Source: Actinomycetota bacterium
GTDB taxonomy: Bacteria > Actinomycetota > Thermoleophilia > Gaiellales > F1-60-MAGs149
DNA length: 64,000 nucleotides
Assembly: GCA_026392355.1 (NCBI GenBank)
Contig: JAPLCF010000036.1
Coordinates: forward strand, 1 to 64,000
Reading direction: 5' to 3'
In this document: positions 45,107 to 54,800 of the stretch, piece after piece
How positions within the stretch are numbered: the stretch's first letter is position 1
Layout: each line of letters opens with the position of its first letter
Made by a program: the position numbers and the translations under genes
Notes under the pieces: generated by a model
What the model saw: only the letters and a program-made list of their open reading frames with translations
The model's database searches: none
What the model was told of the DNA's origin: nothing

Positions 45107-45946
45107 ATGTCGGTGACCCTGGCCATCGCGAGCGCCGTCCTCTTCGGCATCTGGAAGTTCGGTATCGGCCAGTACCGCGGGCGCGTTTCGCCCTACGCGA
45201 TCGTGCTGGTCACCTCGACGGTCGGCATCGCGTTCTATCTCGTCTCCGCCTGGCGCACAGGCGCGATGATGTTCGCCCCGAAGGACGTGCTGCCGGGAAC
45301 GGTGGCCGGTATCTGCGCCCTGATCGCGACCGTGCTGATGATCAAGGCGTTTCAACGAGGCAAGCTGGGCGTTGTCGCCGGCATCGGCGCAACGAGCGGG
45401 CTCGTGCCGCTGGCCTACTCGATCCTGATCGGCGAACCACTCTCGCGGTCAGACGTGGCCGGCATCGTCGTGATCGCGATTGGCATCACCGTATTCTTCC
45501 TGCCCGCCATGCGGCGTAAGCCGGGAGAGACCTACTCCCTGGCCGCAATCGTGCTGGCACTGGTTGCGGCGGTCTTCTGGGGCGTGACGATCGTGCTCGA
45601 GGACCGCGGCTCACGCGTGAGCATTCCGATCACCGTCTTGATCTCCCTCGTCCCGCAGATTCTGTTCTCCGTCGTGATGCTGGTGTTTGTCGAGAAATCA
45701 TTGGGCGGGTTGACCCGACCGTCGTTGATCCGGCTCGCTGGAGCCGGCGCGGCACTCGCCCTGGGCAACGTGCTGTTCTTCACGGCCGCGAACTTGGGCA
45801 ACGTCGGCGTCGTCTCGGTGCTCACCGGATTGGCACCGCTCGTGGTCGCCGTGCTCGCGCTGGTCTTCCTCCGGGAGCATCTGACTCGAACGGAGCTCGC
45901 GGCGATGGTCATCACGATCGCTGGCGCCGGCCTGCTCGCGATATGA
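45107..45946 (+). CDS. EamA/DMT-family transporter
   Basis: 279 residues, ten helices in two EamA repeats; first helix SVTLAIASAVLFGIWKFG. ATG 45107 is preferred over the in-frame ATG at 45095 because TATGTT (45094-45099) ends seven bases upstream of it and would overlap the earlier ATG. Metabolite transporter; substrate unknown. Confidence 0.82.
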   Translation: MSVTLAIASAVLFGIWKFGIGQYRGRVSPYAIVLVTSTVGIAFYLVSAWRTGAMMFAPKDVLPGTVAGICALIATVLMIKAFQRGKLGVVAGIGATSGLVPLAYSILIGEPLSRSDVAGIVVIAIGITVFFLPAMRRKPGETYSLAAIVLALVAAVFWGVTIVLEDRGSRVSIPITVLISLVPQILFSVVMLVFVEKSLGGLTRPSLIRLAGAGAALALGNVLFFTAANLGNVGVVSVLTGLAPLVVAVLALVFLREHLTRTELAAMVITIAGAGLLAI

Positions 45947-45992
45947 GTTCTCACTCGGGCGCTCGACCTGCGAAGAGTCATAAACTGCGCGC

Positions 45993-46550
45993 ATGACAGC
46001 CAAGAGCGGCGACCGCACGGCCCATTGGCCGGCGATTGAGAAGAAGCACGGACAGCCGATCGACCACTGGATTGGACTGTTCAAGGCCGTGCCCAGCGGC
46101 AAGTATCAGGACCAGATCGACCTCCTCCGACAGGAGCACGGGTTCTCGCAGGCGCACGCCAACGCGGTCGTGATGTTCGCGCGCGGCTCGACGACGACGA
46201 AGCGCTTTGGCACGCTCGACGACTACCTCAAGGGCGCCGACCCGACGGGTGCCAAGACGATGCGCGCGATCTTCGCCGCGATCGACAAGAAGTTCCCCGA
46301 CCTCGAGCTCGTAATCGCGTGGAACCAGCCGATGCTCAAGTCGGGCGACGGCTACGTGATCGGCGTGACGCTCACCAAGAGCCACATCCTGCTGGCGCCG
46401 TGGGGCGACGGTGTACTCGCCTCGTTCGAGCCACGCCTGACCGGGCTGGAAATGAACAAAAAGACCGTGCGTGTGCCGCTCGACTGGAAGGTCGACGTGA
46501 AACTGCTGCAGGACATGGCGGCCACGCGCATCGCGCAGCTCGAGACGTAG
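45993..46550 (+). CDS. DUF4287 / DUF1801-like protein
   Basis: 185 residues. The N-terminal ~60 residues (YQDQIDLLRQEHGFSQAHANAVVM) match DUF4287. The C-terminal half (IDKKFPDLELVIAWNQPMLK...ILLAPWGDG) matches the YdhG/DUF1801 fold related to frataxin-like and iron-handling proteins. Cytoplasmic, function unknown. TAAACT ends six bases before the ATG. Confidence 0.72.
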   Translation: MTAKSGDRTAHWPAIEKKHGQPIDHWIGLFKAVPSGKYQDQIDLLRQEHGFSQAHANAVVMFARGSTTTKRFGTLDDYLKGADPTGAKTMRAIFAAIDKKFPDLELVIAWNQPMLKSGDGYVIGVTLTKSHILLAPWGDGVLASFEPRLTGLEMNKKTVRVPLDWKVDVKLLQDMAATRIAQLET

Positions 46551-46571
46551 CAGGCGCACGTCGGTCCCCTT

Positions 46572-46594
46572 GAGGATGCTCGCCGCGCATCCTC
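46572..46594. terminator. bidirectional terminator hairpin
   Basis: GAGGATGC / GCATCCTC eight-base arms with a seven-base loop, between the convergent DUF4287 and lipoprotein genes. Confidence 0.65.
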
Positions 46595-46613
46595 GCGCAC
46601 GCCCACCCGTTGG

Positions 46614-47111
46614 TTAGACGGTGATCGTCCAGTCCTCGTTGACCGTGCACGGCGTGCCCGTCGTCGGCGGCGGGAACTCCTGTTCCGACGCGGTCGAGCC
46701 GAACAACGTGCCGTACGAACTCGTGCTCGAGTTCATCAACTCGAGGCCGTTCGTCAGCACGATCACGACGGAGTAGTCGCTGCCGGTGCCCGACCACAGC
46801 ATCACCTGTGCCTGGGTCTCGTCGGTGTCCGACGTCGTGACCATGCACTGGATGTCGGCGGGAACCGCAGGAGCATCGCTCCCCGTCAGATTCTTGAACC
46901 CTGGCGCGAAGCCGTTGGTCGGATCGTTAATGAGATCGACGGCGAACTGCTCGTACTCCGTCAGCGCAGCAGCGGTTGCCGCGGGCTCCACTGGGGCGGC
47001 GGCTTCGGTTGTGCTTTCGCTCTCCGATGTTGAACTGCCGCAGGCGGCGAGGCCAGCCCCGAGGGCGATGAGGGCAAGCAGGAGGAAGAGGCGCGAGACG
47101 TGGCGAGACAT
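46614..47111 (-). CDS. small lipoprotein
   Basis: 165 residues. Lipobox LAAC at about 21-24, then a Ser/Thr/Glu-rich spacer and a globular domain with two cysteines. No family recognised. Should be anchored on the outer face of the membrane. TACCAT ends six bases before the ATG. Confidence 0.72.
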   Translation of the reverse strand: MSRHVSRLFLLLALIALGAGLAACGSSTSESESTTEAAAPVEPAATAAALTEYEQFAVDLINDPTNGFAPGFKNLTGSDAPAVPADIQCMVTTSDTDETQAQVMLWSGTGSDYSVVIVLTNGLELMNSSTSSYGTLFGSTASEQEFPPPTTGTPCTVNEDWTITV

Positions 47112-47237
47112 GCGTCGATGGTACCCGTCGGCGGCCTCTGCCGACCGCCGATTGGTGCAATCCGTCAGGGTGTCGCCTGCCGACGAACGCCAGCGACGAT
47201 TGAGCCCCTGCCTCGACGCAGCAGTGCTGACCTGGAA

Positions 47238-47266
47238 TTGGATCTGTGCCGGAGATGCGGTACGAT
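47238..47266 (+). promoter_or_regulatory. promoter of the cysteine dioxygenase-like gene
   Basis: TTGGAT (47238-47243), 17-base spacer, TACGAT (47261-47266). It gives a leader of about 36 bases with AAGGAG at 47297-47302, and so rules out the longer open frame starting at 47246. Confidence 0.65.
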
Positions 47267-47308
47267 CCGGCGAAGCCGCTTGTGAATCGTTTCACCAAGG
47301 AGTTCGTT

Positions 47309-47839
47309 GTGGCTGTCAACGCCATCGATACGCACGAGATCGTCCGCCGCCACCGCAACGACGATGGCACGTATCGCCTCGCCGAGCTATCGCTCGCGAT
47401 CGGCGCCGAGCGCGAGCTCTGGCAGCCCGTGGTCGATGCCGCCGACGGCGTCAACCGCCACTGGCGTGCGGTCCACGAGTGCGACGAGGTCGACATCTAC
47501 GCGATCTCATGGCTGCCTGGCCAGACCACCGGCTTTCACGACCACTGTGACTCGTCGTTTGGCGTTACCTGCGTGCGGGGTGCGATCTTCGAGGATCGCC
47601 CGTGGAACGGTCCCAGTGGCGTCGAGACGAACCGTGTCGAGGTCGGTGGTACAACCGGTGGCGTGCCCGGCGTCATGCACGTGATCCGCTACGCCGACGG
47701 CGACCCCGGTGTGACGATCCACTGTTACGCCCCGAAGCTCCTTCGCGTCGGCCAGATCTTCTACGACAAGGACGGGCGCTGGGTGCGCCGAGAGCGCGAC
47801 GGCCAGGAAGAGCTCGTGGAGGGTCTCCTCCCCTGCTAA
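47309..47839 (+). CDS. cysteine dioxygenase-family protein (cupin)
   Basis: 176 residues. Cupin metal site: H77 and H79 in GFHDHCDSSFG, and the third His in VTIHCYAPKL, matching the 3-His iron site of thiol dioxygenases. Converts cysteine or a related thiol to its sulfinate with O2. GTG 47309 is chosen because AAGGAG is six bases upstream and a good promoter lies just before it. Substrate could also be 3-mercaptopropionate. Confidence 0.83.
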   Translation: MAVNAIDTHEIVRRHRNDDGTYRLAELSLAIGAERELWQPVVDAADGVNRHWRAVHECDEVDIYAISWLPGQTTGFHDHCDSSFGVTCVRGAIFEDRPWNGPSGVETNRVEVGGTTGGVPGVMHVIRYADGDPGVTIHCYAPKLLRVGQIFYDKDGRWVRRERDGQEELVEGLLPC

Positions 47840-47864
47840 GCCCGCTGTCGCCTCGGCGACGCCG

Positions 47865-50378
47865 CTAGCGATCCAGCAATCGGCGCGGTCGCAACGCACC
47901 GCGCACGCGTTCACGTCGCGTCGTACGGCCGCGCAATAGGCGCGTCAGCTGACGCGTCTCCGCACGGGCGGTAGACAGCGACTCCCGCGCAGCCCCGGGC
48001 GGTCCGAAACGGGCCACGACCACGGCTTCGACCCAGCGATCCGTCGGTACCGAGAATGCCGTCGCAGCTCGCTTGCCAACGTCGTCGGTCGTGGCTCCTC
48101 CCGTCGGAATGCCCTGATCGTCCAGCCATGCTGCGATCTCTGCGTGTGCGGCACTCGCACCGCGACGAGGATCGTCCGTCTGTCGCGCCCGCCAGCGTCG
48201 CAGCCCCTTGGCAAGCCAGACCGCCACGCCGAGAACGATCACGCCCACCAGGATGCCGAGCAGCATCACAAGGCGGCGCGGCCACGGCGACGGCGCATCC
48301 ACCTCGAGCGGCAACGCGGCAGCCGAGGAACTCGTCGTACCGCGATTCGGACCAGCACCATTGGGCAGTTGTTCCTCACCACCCAGACCCGCCAGCGACC
48401 CACCCGGCTGCGCAATGTCGCTCGAATTGAATGCCGCCGACGTGCTCGACGTCGCCGTCGCCAACCGGCGTGAAGGTGTCGGCTCGAACGAGACCCAGCC
48501 GGCGTACGGGAAGCGCACCTCTACCCAGGCGTGGGCATCACGATTCGTGACCACACGCTTGTTGCCGTCAAGTCGCCCCTGCGCGAACCCGAACGCCACG
48601 CGGGCCGGGATACCGAGCATGCGTAAGAGCACCGCCATCGAACCGGCGAAGTACTGGCAGTGGGCAGCACGGCGTTCCGACTGCAGGAAGACGGGGAGCG
48701 GGCCGAACGCACCGACCGCGCCGTACGACGCAGTCTCGTCGTACGAAAACTCCTTCTGAAACCAGTTTTCGAGGATCACCGCCGCCTGATACGGCGTCTT
48801 AGCGTCCGCCGTCAACTCCTGCGCGACCCGGTACGGCTCACGCCAGCCGTCGATCGGCGAGACCGTGGACGGATCGCCGATCACCTGGCGCTCAATCACG
48901 CGTTGCACCTCCCGCTCACGCCCGGGTTCACCGAATGCTGGGTAGGTCGCGGCACCGATGGTGAGGTCCGCCGGGTCGGGCTTCGAGAGCGTCGGCGTGA
49001 CCGGGGTATCGGCCGCGGGTTGCGTCGGCGACACCGGTCGGTCGATCTGCGTGTCGGAGCGATCGGCATTCCAGGGGCCGGGACCGTCGGGATCAGCGTG
49101 GCGGCCGCCAAGCATGAGCCCGGCGAGCTCCTCGAGCACGGCCTGGCGCGGGTCGGTGGGCGCGCCCAGCACGTCGGCATCGAGTACCGCCGGCGTGAGT
49201 GCACGAGCGGCAAGGGCGACGGTGTACGTCGCACCAAGCGGGAGGTCCTCCGCGAGCACCACACTGCCGCCGCTGGCGAGGGTGACGGGGAGCACGGCAC
49301 CCGACAACCCGCTGATGGCGACGGTGCCAGCGGGCAGAGGAAGATCGCGCGTGAGCGTTGCGAGATTGCGGATCTCTGCGGTGCGGACCGGAGCCCGATC
49401 GTCGCGCAGGGCCGGCGCGAGCAGATCGCTCGGCACGTCCACCGTCGCATTCCGCGACGTCGTGACAACGCGCTGCGCTGCCTGCCAGCGAAATCCATCG
49501 AAGAGCTCAAGCACGCCGACGCGGAGATAGTCCACGTCCGGATCGCCGACCTCGAGCACCGGCGTCTCGTCCTTGCCGAAGTCGAGTGGTGTGAGCTGCT
49601 GATCCCAGACGAACCCGACGTTGACCGGCTGCGGCTTGTCGAACGTCCAGCGCCGCCAGTCGAAGGTGCCGCCCGGGGTGATGCCGGGCACCGCAGCGAG
49701 CGCAACCGCAACCGCGACCAGTCCTGCTCCCGCAAGCACCGCCGTACGCGCCCTGCTCCCTCTGCGACCTTCGCTACCCGGCATCGCGCACAGCACGGTC
49801 ACACCGAGTAGGCACAGTGCGAGCCCCTGCACGATGATGCGCTCGGGGACGACAAAGAGGGTGGCGAGAACGACCGCACCGGCGACCGAGAGGATGGCCA
49901 GGAGCGGGACCCTGAACGCCAGCAAGCCGGTGGCACACAGCACCAGCAGCACCAGCGCCAAGAGTCGAACCGCCAGGACCGCGTCGGGCTCGCCCAGGCC
50001 ATCGGCCGGAAACACCACGCGCACCCAGGCCGTACCCGCGTTCCGCAGGGTCTCCTGCACCTGATCGAGGTATCCACCCGCGCCGAGATAGCCATCGCGT
50101 CCGCGCACGTCCTCACGCCATGGCCATGCTCCAGAACGCGTACCGAGGACAAGCAAGAAACCGACGGCCGCGACAAGGGCGACCGCGACGGCGCGCAGCA
50201 GAGGCGGGCGGATGCGCCCGAGCGTCCACACCACAACGCCGATCGCGACGACGACGAGAAGCGGCGCCCGCCAGTCCGGCGCGGGCTCGACGAGGAGGCG
50301 CAGGTAGAACACGATCCAGCCGGCGCAGAGCAGGTACAGCACGACGGGCACAGCCACGCGCCCGACACGTCGGCGCAT
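47865..50378 (-). CDS. TgpA-like membrane transglutaminase-fold protein
   Basis: 837 residues. About six N-terminal membrane spans (to ~220, DUF3488 region), a large extracytoplasmic part with a transglutaminase core (C574 in HCQYFAG, H616 in DAHAWVEV, acidic E632 in FEPTP), then one more span and a basic cytoplasmic DUF4129-like tail. A Cys-His-acid triad is thus present, with Glu in place of the common Asp. Third gene of the moxR-DUF58-tgpA operon; ATG overlaps the DUF58 stop (TGATG). Role probably cell-envelope protein processing. Confidence 0.87.
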   Translation of the reverse strand: MRRRVGRVAVPVVLYLLCAGWIVFYLRLLVEPAPDWRAPLLVVVAIGVVVWTLGRIRPPLLRAVAVALVAAVGFLLVLGTRSGAWPWREDVRGRDGYLGAGGYLDQVQETLRNAGTAWVRVVFPADGLGEPDAVLAVRLLALVLLVLCATGLLAFRVPLLAILSVAGAVVLATLFVVPERIIVQGLALCLLGVTVLCAMPGSEGRRGSRARTAVLAGAGLVAVAVALAAVPGITPGGTFDWRRWTFDKPQPVNVGFVWDQQLTPLDFGKDETPVLEVGDPDVDYLRVGVLELFDGFRWQAAQRVVTTSRNATVDVPSDLLAPALRDDRAPVRTAEIRNLATLTRDLPLPAGTVAISGLSGAVLPVTLASGGSVVLAEDLPLGATYTVALAARALTPAVLDADVLGAPTDPRQAVLEELAGLMLGGRHADPDGPGPWNADRSDTQIDRPVSPTQPAADTPVTPTLSKPDPADLTIGAATYPAFGEPGREREVQRVIERQVIGDPSTVSPIDGWREPYRVAQELTADAKTPYQAAVILENWFQKEFSYDETASYGAVGAFGPLPVFLQSERRAAHCQYFAGSMAVLLRMLGIPARVAFGFAQGRLDGNKRVVTNRDAHAWVEVRFPYAGWVSFEPTPSRRLATATSSTSAAFNSSDIAQPGGSLAGLGGEEQLPNGAGPNRGTTSSSAAALPLEVDAPSPWPRRLVMLLGILVGVIVLGVAVWLAKGLRRWRARQTDDPRRGASAAHAEIAAWLDDQGIPTGGATTDDVGKRAATAFSVPTDRWVEAVVVARFGPPGAARESLSTARAETRQLTRLLRGRTTRRERVRGALRPRRLLDR

Positions 50379-51520
50379 CACGCGACCGCCTCCGTCGCGA
50401 CGGGGGTTCCACCCGTTGCCGGCACGACCATCAGGGCCACGCCAGTGGCCGCGGCCCATGCCTCCGCGGGCTCGTGTCCCACGTGCACCACGCGCACCGG
50501 CACCTGCATCGCCTCGCGCCCGAGCAGCGCTACGAGGGCGGGCGAGGCAGAGGGCGTGAGCACCGTCAGCGCCGCGCCGGCGAGCAGCGATCGATCGCGG
50601 AGTACGGCGTCGGCTAACGGCAGCTCGCGGTTGGCTTGCGCGGCGGCGAGGGCGTCCATCGCTGCGAACCACGAGCCACTGCCGCCATCGAGAGGGATGC
50701 GCTGCACCGTCGCTCCAGCCAAGACGAGTGTCGCCTGCTGGCCCTCCACGCCAACGCCACGGACGAGCGTGGCAGCGGCCTCCAACAGGTGCTCGAGCGT
50801 GTCCGGCTCGCCGGCGAGTGCGGTGCCGTCGAGGTCGATCAGGATGGACAGGTCCGCCCGCGAGGCGTCCTCCATCTCACGCACCATCAGCCGCCCAGTG
50901 CGCGCCGACGTTTTCCAGTCGACGCGGCGCAGCGACTCACCCTGCTGGTGCTCGCGGATGCCGTGGAGGTCGTACCCGACGGGCTGCGCACGCCGAGCTC
51001 GCAGGCCGAGGTCACCGTCGCCGGCCACGCCATCCGCGACGCCACCGGGCTCGGTCCAGCGCGGCCAGACGATGACGGCCGAGGCGCCACTCAAGACGCG
51101 GTCGGCATGGGCAAAGCCGAAGGGATCGCCCATCGCCAATTCGCCGTTGCGCACCTCGTGCACGCCGCGGGGCAGCCCGGGCAACGCGAAGCGCGCAACG
51201 TGCACGCCATCGCCTTCGCGGACAAGCGGCGCCGCCCGCCGCTCGGCACCGAACTGCAGCTGCAACTGGCCACCCGGTGCCGGCCCGTCGACGTGCGCCG
51301 CGGCAGCGAACGACATCCCCGCCTGCGGACGTGGCGGGTCGAACGCGATCGACAGGCGCAATGCTGCGTGCCGATGACGGCGCAGGACTCCAGCCGCCGC
51401 CAACGGACCGATGGTCAGCGCCAACGCGAGCGGCACCAGAGCTGCAGCACCAAAGCCGAACGCGACGACGTACGCGGCGATACCACCGCCCAGCGCGACC
51501 CATCCGCGGCGCGTCAGCAT
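50378..51520 (-). CDS. DUF58 (vWA-like) protein
   Basis: 380 residues: two N-terminal helices, a beta domain, then DUF58 signature GYDLHGIREHQQGESLRRVDWK and a vWA-like Rossmann region with LSILIDLDG. Standard partner of MoxR ATPases. Two bases downstream of the moxR stop. Confidence 0.88.
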   Translation of the reverse strand: MLTRRGWVALGGGIAAYVVAFGFGAAALVPLALALTIGPLAAAGVLRRHRHAALRLSIAFDPPRPQAGMSFAAAAHVDGPAPGGQLQLQFGAERRAAPLVREGDGVHVARFALPGLPRGVHEVRNGELAMGDPFGFAHADRVLSGASAVIVWPRWTEPGGVADGVAGDGDLGLRARRAQPVGYDLHGIREHQQGESLRRVDWKTSARTGRLMVREMEDASRADLSILIDLDGTALAGEPDTLEHLLEAAATLVRGVGVEGQQATLVLAGATVQRIPLDGGSGSWFAAMDALAAAQANRELPLADAVLRDRSLLAGAALTVLTPSASPALVALLGREAMQVPVRVVHVGHEPAEAWAAATGVALMVVPATGGTPVATEAVA

Positions 51521-51522
51521 GG

Positions 51523-52485
51523 CTACATCGGCACCGGCGTGCGCGCCACGAGCTCATCGACGATCGCGGTGGGCTCGTCGCCCGCTGCACGAGCGGCGCC
51601 CGTCAACTGCAAGCGATGCGACAGCACAGGCACCGCGACGGTGCGGACATCGTCGGGCGTCACGAACAGACGACCCTCGAGCAGTGCGCGCGCCCGCGCG
51701 ACGCGCATCAGCGTGACGCCGGCTCGCGGGCTGGCGCCGAGCGCCAGCCGATCATCGTTGCGTGTGCGCTCAAGAATCGAGACGGCATACCCGTTGACCA
51801 CCGCCTCGACGTGCAGGCTGCGCGCCGTGGCGATCGCCGAGCGGACGTCGTCGACCGTCGCCACTGCCTCGATTGCCGCGATCGGATCGCCCGCGCCCTG
51901 CTCAGCAAGCAGGCGCTCCTCGTCCTCGCGCGTCGGATAGCCCATCCGCAGCAGCATCGCGAAGCGGTCAAGCTGGGCCTCGGGCAGCGGGAAGGTGCCC
52001 TCAAACTCAATCGGATTCTGCGTGGCGATCACCATGAATGGCAACTCCAGCGCGTGGGTCTCGCCGTCGACCGTGACCTGACGCTCCTGCATCGCCTCGA
52101 GGAGCGCCGCCTGCGTCTTGGGCGAGGCGCGGTTGGCCTCATCGACGAGGACCAGGTTCGCGAAGATCGCGCCGGGACGGAAGCGGAAGAGATTCGTGCT
52201 CTGGTCGTACACCTGGACGCCCGTGATATCGCCCGGCAGGAGATCCGGCGTGCACTGCACCCGGGAGAACGTGAGGCCAACCGAGCGCGCGATCGCACGA
52301 GCCAACGCGGTCTTGCCGACGCCCGGCACGTCCTCGATCAGGAGATGCCCCTCGGCAATCAGAGCCATCAGCGCCTGGTCGACAAGCCCCGGCGGCGTAC
52401 GCACTGCAGCATCAATTGCGTTGCGGACGCGCGCCATCGCGTCTACCGCCGCTGCAGCTCGATGCTCTGTCGCCTCCATCTCCAC
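51523..52485 (-). CDS. MoxR-family AAA+ ATPase
   Basis: 320 residues. Walker A EDVPGVGKTALAR at about residue 53, Walker B LVLVDEANRASP, sensor region VIATQNPIEFEGTFPLPEAQLDRF. Chaperone-like ATPase thought to load or mature its vWA partner (here DUF58). GTG 52485 is supported by TAGACT ending six bases upstream, so the whole operon probably begins leaderless. Confidence 0.93.
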   Translation of the reverse strand: MEMEATEHRAAAAVDAMARVRNAIDAAVRTPPGLVDQALMALIAEGHLLIEDVPGVGKTALARAIARSVGLTFSRVQCTPDLLPGDITGVQVYDQSTNLFRFRPGAIFANLVLVDEANRASPKTQAALLEAMQERQVTVDGETHALELPFMVIATQNPIEFEGTFPLPEAQLDRFAMLLRMGYPTREDEERLLAEQGAGDPIAAIEAVATVDDVRSAIATARSLHVEAVVNGYAVSILERTRNDDRLALGASPRAGVTLMRVARARALLEGRLFVTPDDVRTVAVPVLSHRLQLTGAARAAGDEPTAIVDELVARTPVPM

Positions 52486-52638
52486 GTGCTCAGTCTAGGT
52501 TCGCTCGCGCTGCCGCGGGGATCTCGTCGTGCGCATCCATGCCTGCGATATCGCAGCGGAGCCACGGTTGGCGGAGCCGTGACGCACATGGTGACGCGCC
52601 ACACCACGAAGAGCGACCTGCCGCGCTAGCGTTGGCGC

Positions 52639-53013
52639 ATGCTCCTGCGCATCGTCATCATCGCCATGCTCGTGCTCGGTATTGGCGCCTCGGTTGCCAC
52701 GGCCAAGCCACAGGTCGGCATGCCCCGCGAGATCGAAACCTCGATCGGCGAGCAGAAGGGCATTCGGCTGCTCGCCAATGATCGTAAGAACTGGCACTGG
52801 GTGTGGCTCCGCCGACCGAGCTCGAAGATCGTGATCGCGCATCCGCCTGAGCGCATGCCGGAGAACGATGAGGCCGTCAACGGACTCTCGGGCCGGACCG
52901 GAGTGTTCGTAACCGGGCGCGCACCCGGCACGACGTCCGGGGTGCTGGGCTACTACTCGGCCGACGAATCGCGGCTCATCAAGACCGTGACACTGCGCAT
53001 CACCGTGCAGTAG
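52639..53013 (+). CDS. small secreted protein
   Basis: 124 residues. Signal peptide ending in ATA-KP near residue 23; the rest is beta-rich with no cysteines and ends in TVTLRITVQ, an Ig-like strand. No family recognised. TAGCGT ends six bases before the ATG. Forty bases upstream of another secreted-protein gene. Confidence 0.6.
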   Translation: MLLRIVIIAMLVLGIGASVATAKPQVGMPREIETSIGEQKGIRLLANDRKNWHWVWLRRPSSKIVIAHPPERMPENDEAVNGLSGRTGVFVTGRAPGTTSGVLGYYSADESRLIKTVTLRITVQ

Positions 53014-53053
53014 CGCAGCAGGGGATTCCTCCGAGCGAACGTACCCTGAGGAC

Positions 53054-53917
53054 ATGCGCAACCTCCGCCCCTCGCTCTGCGCGCTCGTCGCAACCATCGT
53101 CCTCATCGCGGTGCCATGCGCTGTCGCCCAGTCCGACCCAGCACAACGTGCCGCCGTCTTTGCTGGCGCCGGCGTGTGGGTCGACATCTACGACGCCACC
53201 ATCCACGAGCCGCAGTACGTCGTTGACCAGGCCGTCGCGCACCAGGTGACGACGATCTACTGGGAGACGTCGAACTACCACTCCCCTGCCGACATCATGT
53301 ACCCCGATGACCTTCGACAGGTGATTGCGCTCGCGCATGCGCAGGGCATCAAGGTTGTCCCGTGGTACCTGCCGGGCTATCGCAACATCAAGCTGGATCG
53401 TCGCCGCTTCGCTGCCGCGATCAACGCCGGTGGTGCCGATCCGATCGACGGTCTCGGCGTCGATATTGAGGCCGACATCGTGCGCAATCGCCAGCTGCGT
53501 GCCACGCGCGCGGCACAGATGGTCCAGTGGCTACGCACCACCTATCCCGACCTGCCGATGGCCGGCATCGTGCCGCGTGACGCGCTGGCCTGGTGGCGGA
53601 TCTTCCCCTACGCCGAGATCCGCGCAAACACCGACGTGATGATGCCGATGTGTTACACGTCGCGCTATCTCACATCCGCGCAGACGACCGCGATGAGTGC
53701 CGACTGCGTGACGACGATCCGCACCCAGACCGGCGACCCCACCGCTCCCGTGCACGTGATCGCGGGCGTGACGGACTTTCTCAAGCCGCGCCTTCTGATC
53801 GCTGCCGCGCGCGGAGCGCGCGATGCCGGCGCGATGGGCTTCAGCCTCTACAACCTCGAGACGACCACGACTGCCGGCTGGCGCGCGCTCGACGTCTGGC
53901 GAACGCCCGGTGCGTAA
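53054..53917 (+). CDS. secreted TIM-barrel protein, glycoside-hydrolase-like
   Basis: 287 residues. Signal peptide ending in AVA-QS near residue 26; alternating strands and helices with WVDIYDA, TTIYWETSNYHS, GIKVVPWYLPG, IDGLGVDIEAD and MMPMCYTS fit a (beta/alpha)8 barrel of the GHL/DUF4015 type. The D-x-E in GLGVDIEAD is a candidate catalytic acid pair. Substrate unknown. TACCCT ends six bases before the ATG. Confidence 0.7.
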   Translation: MRNLRPSLCALVATIVLIAVPCAVAQSDPAQRAAVFAGAGVWVDIYDATIHEPQYVVDQAVAHQVTTIYWETSNYHSPADIMYPDDLRQVIALAHAQGIKVVPWYLPGYRNIKLDRRRFAAAINAGGADPIDGLGVDIEADIVRNRQLRATRAAQMVQWLRTTYPDLPMAGIVPRDALAWWRIFPYAEIRANTDVMMPMCYTSRYLTSAQTTAMSADCVTTIRTQTGDPTAPVHVIAGVTDFLKPRLLIAAARGARDAGAMGFSLYNLETTTTAGWRALDVWRTPGA

Positions 53918-54664
53918 TCAGGCAGACGGTCCGAGCACGCGGACCTCGTCGCCGAGACGCACCGTGCCCGGCGTGACAACGTCGCAGTAGACCCCGAGGT
54001 CCGGGCGGCCACGGGTGGCCTTCATCGCGCGGAGCGTCGGGACGTCCTTCTCGCCGGTGGCTGGATCACGTGTCGTCGCGACGCAGCGCTCGCAGGGCAC
54101 CCGCACCGCAAGCACCGCATCGCCGATCGCGACGTCGTTGCCGATCCAGGAGTCCTCCTCGAAGGCCTCGCCACCGGTGAGCGTCATCGTCATCCGAAAG
54201 CGCCGATCACCGATCGCACCGTGGCCCAGCGCATCGATCGAGGCCTCACCGATCAGTGACACGGCATTGGCAGACCAGCCGCCGCGCCCCTCGCGAATAC
54301 GCGCGAGCCGCACCGGCTCGCCGAGCACCTCCGACAGCGGCTCCGCCCACGGGCCGTCGATGAGGTGCGCCGTCTCCGGCTCGTCGGAATCCCAGATCAG
54401 ATCGATCGGCTCGCCGAGCGCAGGGTCGGGCGCGGACGCAATCGTGCCGTCGGGAAAGCGCATCGTCAGCGTGCTGCCGTCGTACTCAGCCGCGGTCAGA
54501 GAGAGACGACCATGGCTCCAACTGCCGGCCAACTCGCCCGCCGCGTTGACAACGAAGAAGCGCCGATCGAAGGGCGCACCTTCGAGCCCCAGCTCGAGCG
54601 ACTCGCGCTCGGCGAGAGCAAGACCCTTGACGGGCGTGTGCAACAGGCGGGCGACAGTGATCAC
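53918..54664 (-). CDS. MOSC-domain protein, copy 1
   Basis: 248 residues. N-terminal beta-barrel (TVARLLHTPVKG) and C-terminal MOSC core with the conserved cysteine in VPCERCVATTRDPATGEKD. MOSC proteins bind molybdenum cofactor and catalyse N-reduction or sulfur transfer. GTG 54664 is supported by CATACT six bases upstream and by alignment with the paralogue at 60526-61257. Convergent with the TIM-barrel gene, with no gap. Confidence 0.87.
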   Translation of the reverse strand: MITVARLLHTPVKGLALAERESLELGLEGAPFDRRFFVVNAAGELAGSWSHGRLSLTAAEYDGSTLTMRFPDGTIASAPDPALGEPIDLIWDSDEPETAHLIDGPWAEPLSEVLGEPVRLARIREGRGGWSANAVSLIGEASIDALGHGAIGDRRFRMTMTLTGGEAFEEDSWIGNDVAIGDAVLAVRVPCERCVATTRDPATGEKDVPTLRAMKATRGRPDLGVYCDVVTPGTVRLGDEVRVLGPSA

Positions 54665-54686
54665 GGAGGCAGTATGCGCTGCCGCG

Positions 54687-54800
54687 TCAGCCCGCGGCAG
54701 TGGCGAGCGCCATGCCGATCGCACCAGCACGATCGCTGAAGCCGTACTCCGCAGCGCAGGCGTCGAGGTCGAAGTGCGGCAAGCTGAGAATTTCGATCGC
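54687..54800. repeat. direct repeat, copy A (3' end of the DUF2283 gene)
   Basis: About 112 bases aligned without gaps to 55384-55495, with about ten differences. Evidence of a recent duplication or gene conversion of the DUF2283 3' end. Confidence 0.8.

Noticed and set aside
47246-47308. Longer start for the cysteine dioxygenase-like gene
   Set aside because: The promoter at 47238-47266 would overlap it; AAGGAG points to GTG 47309.
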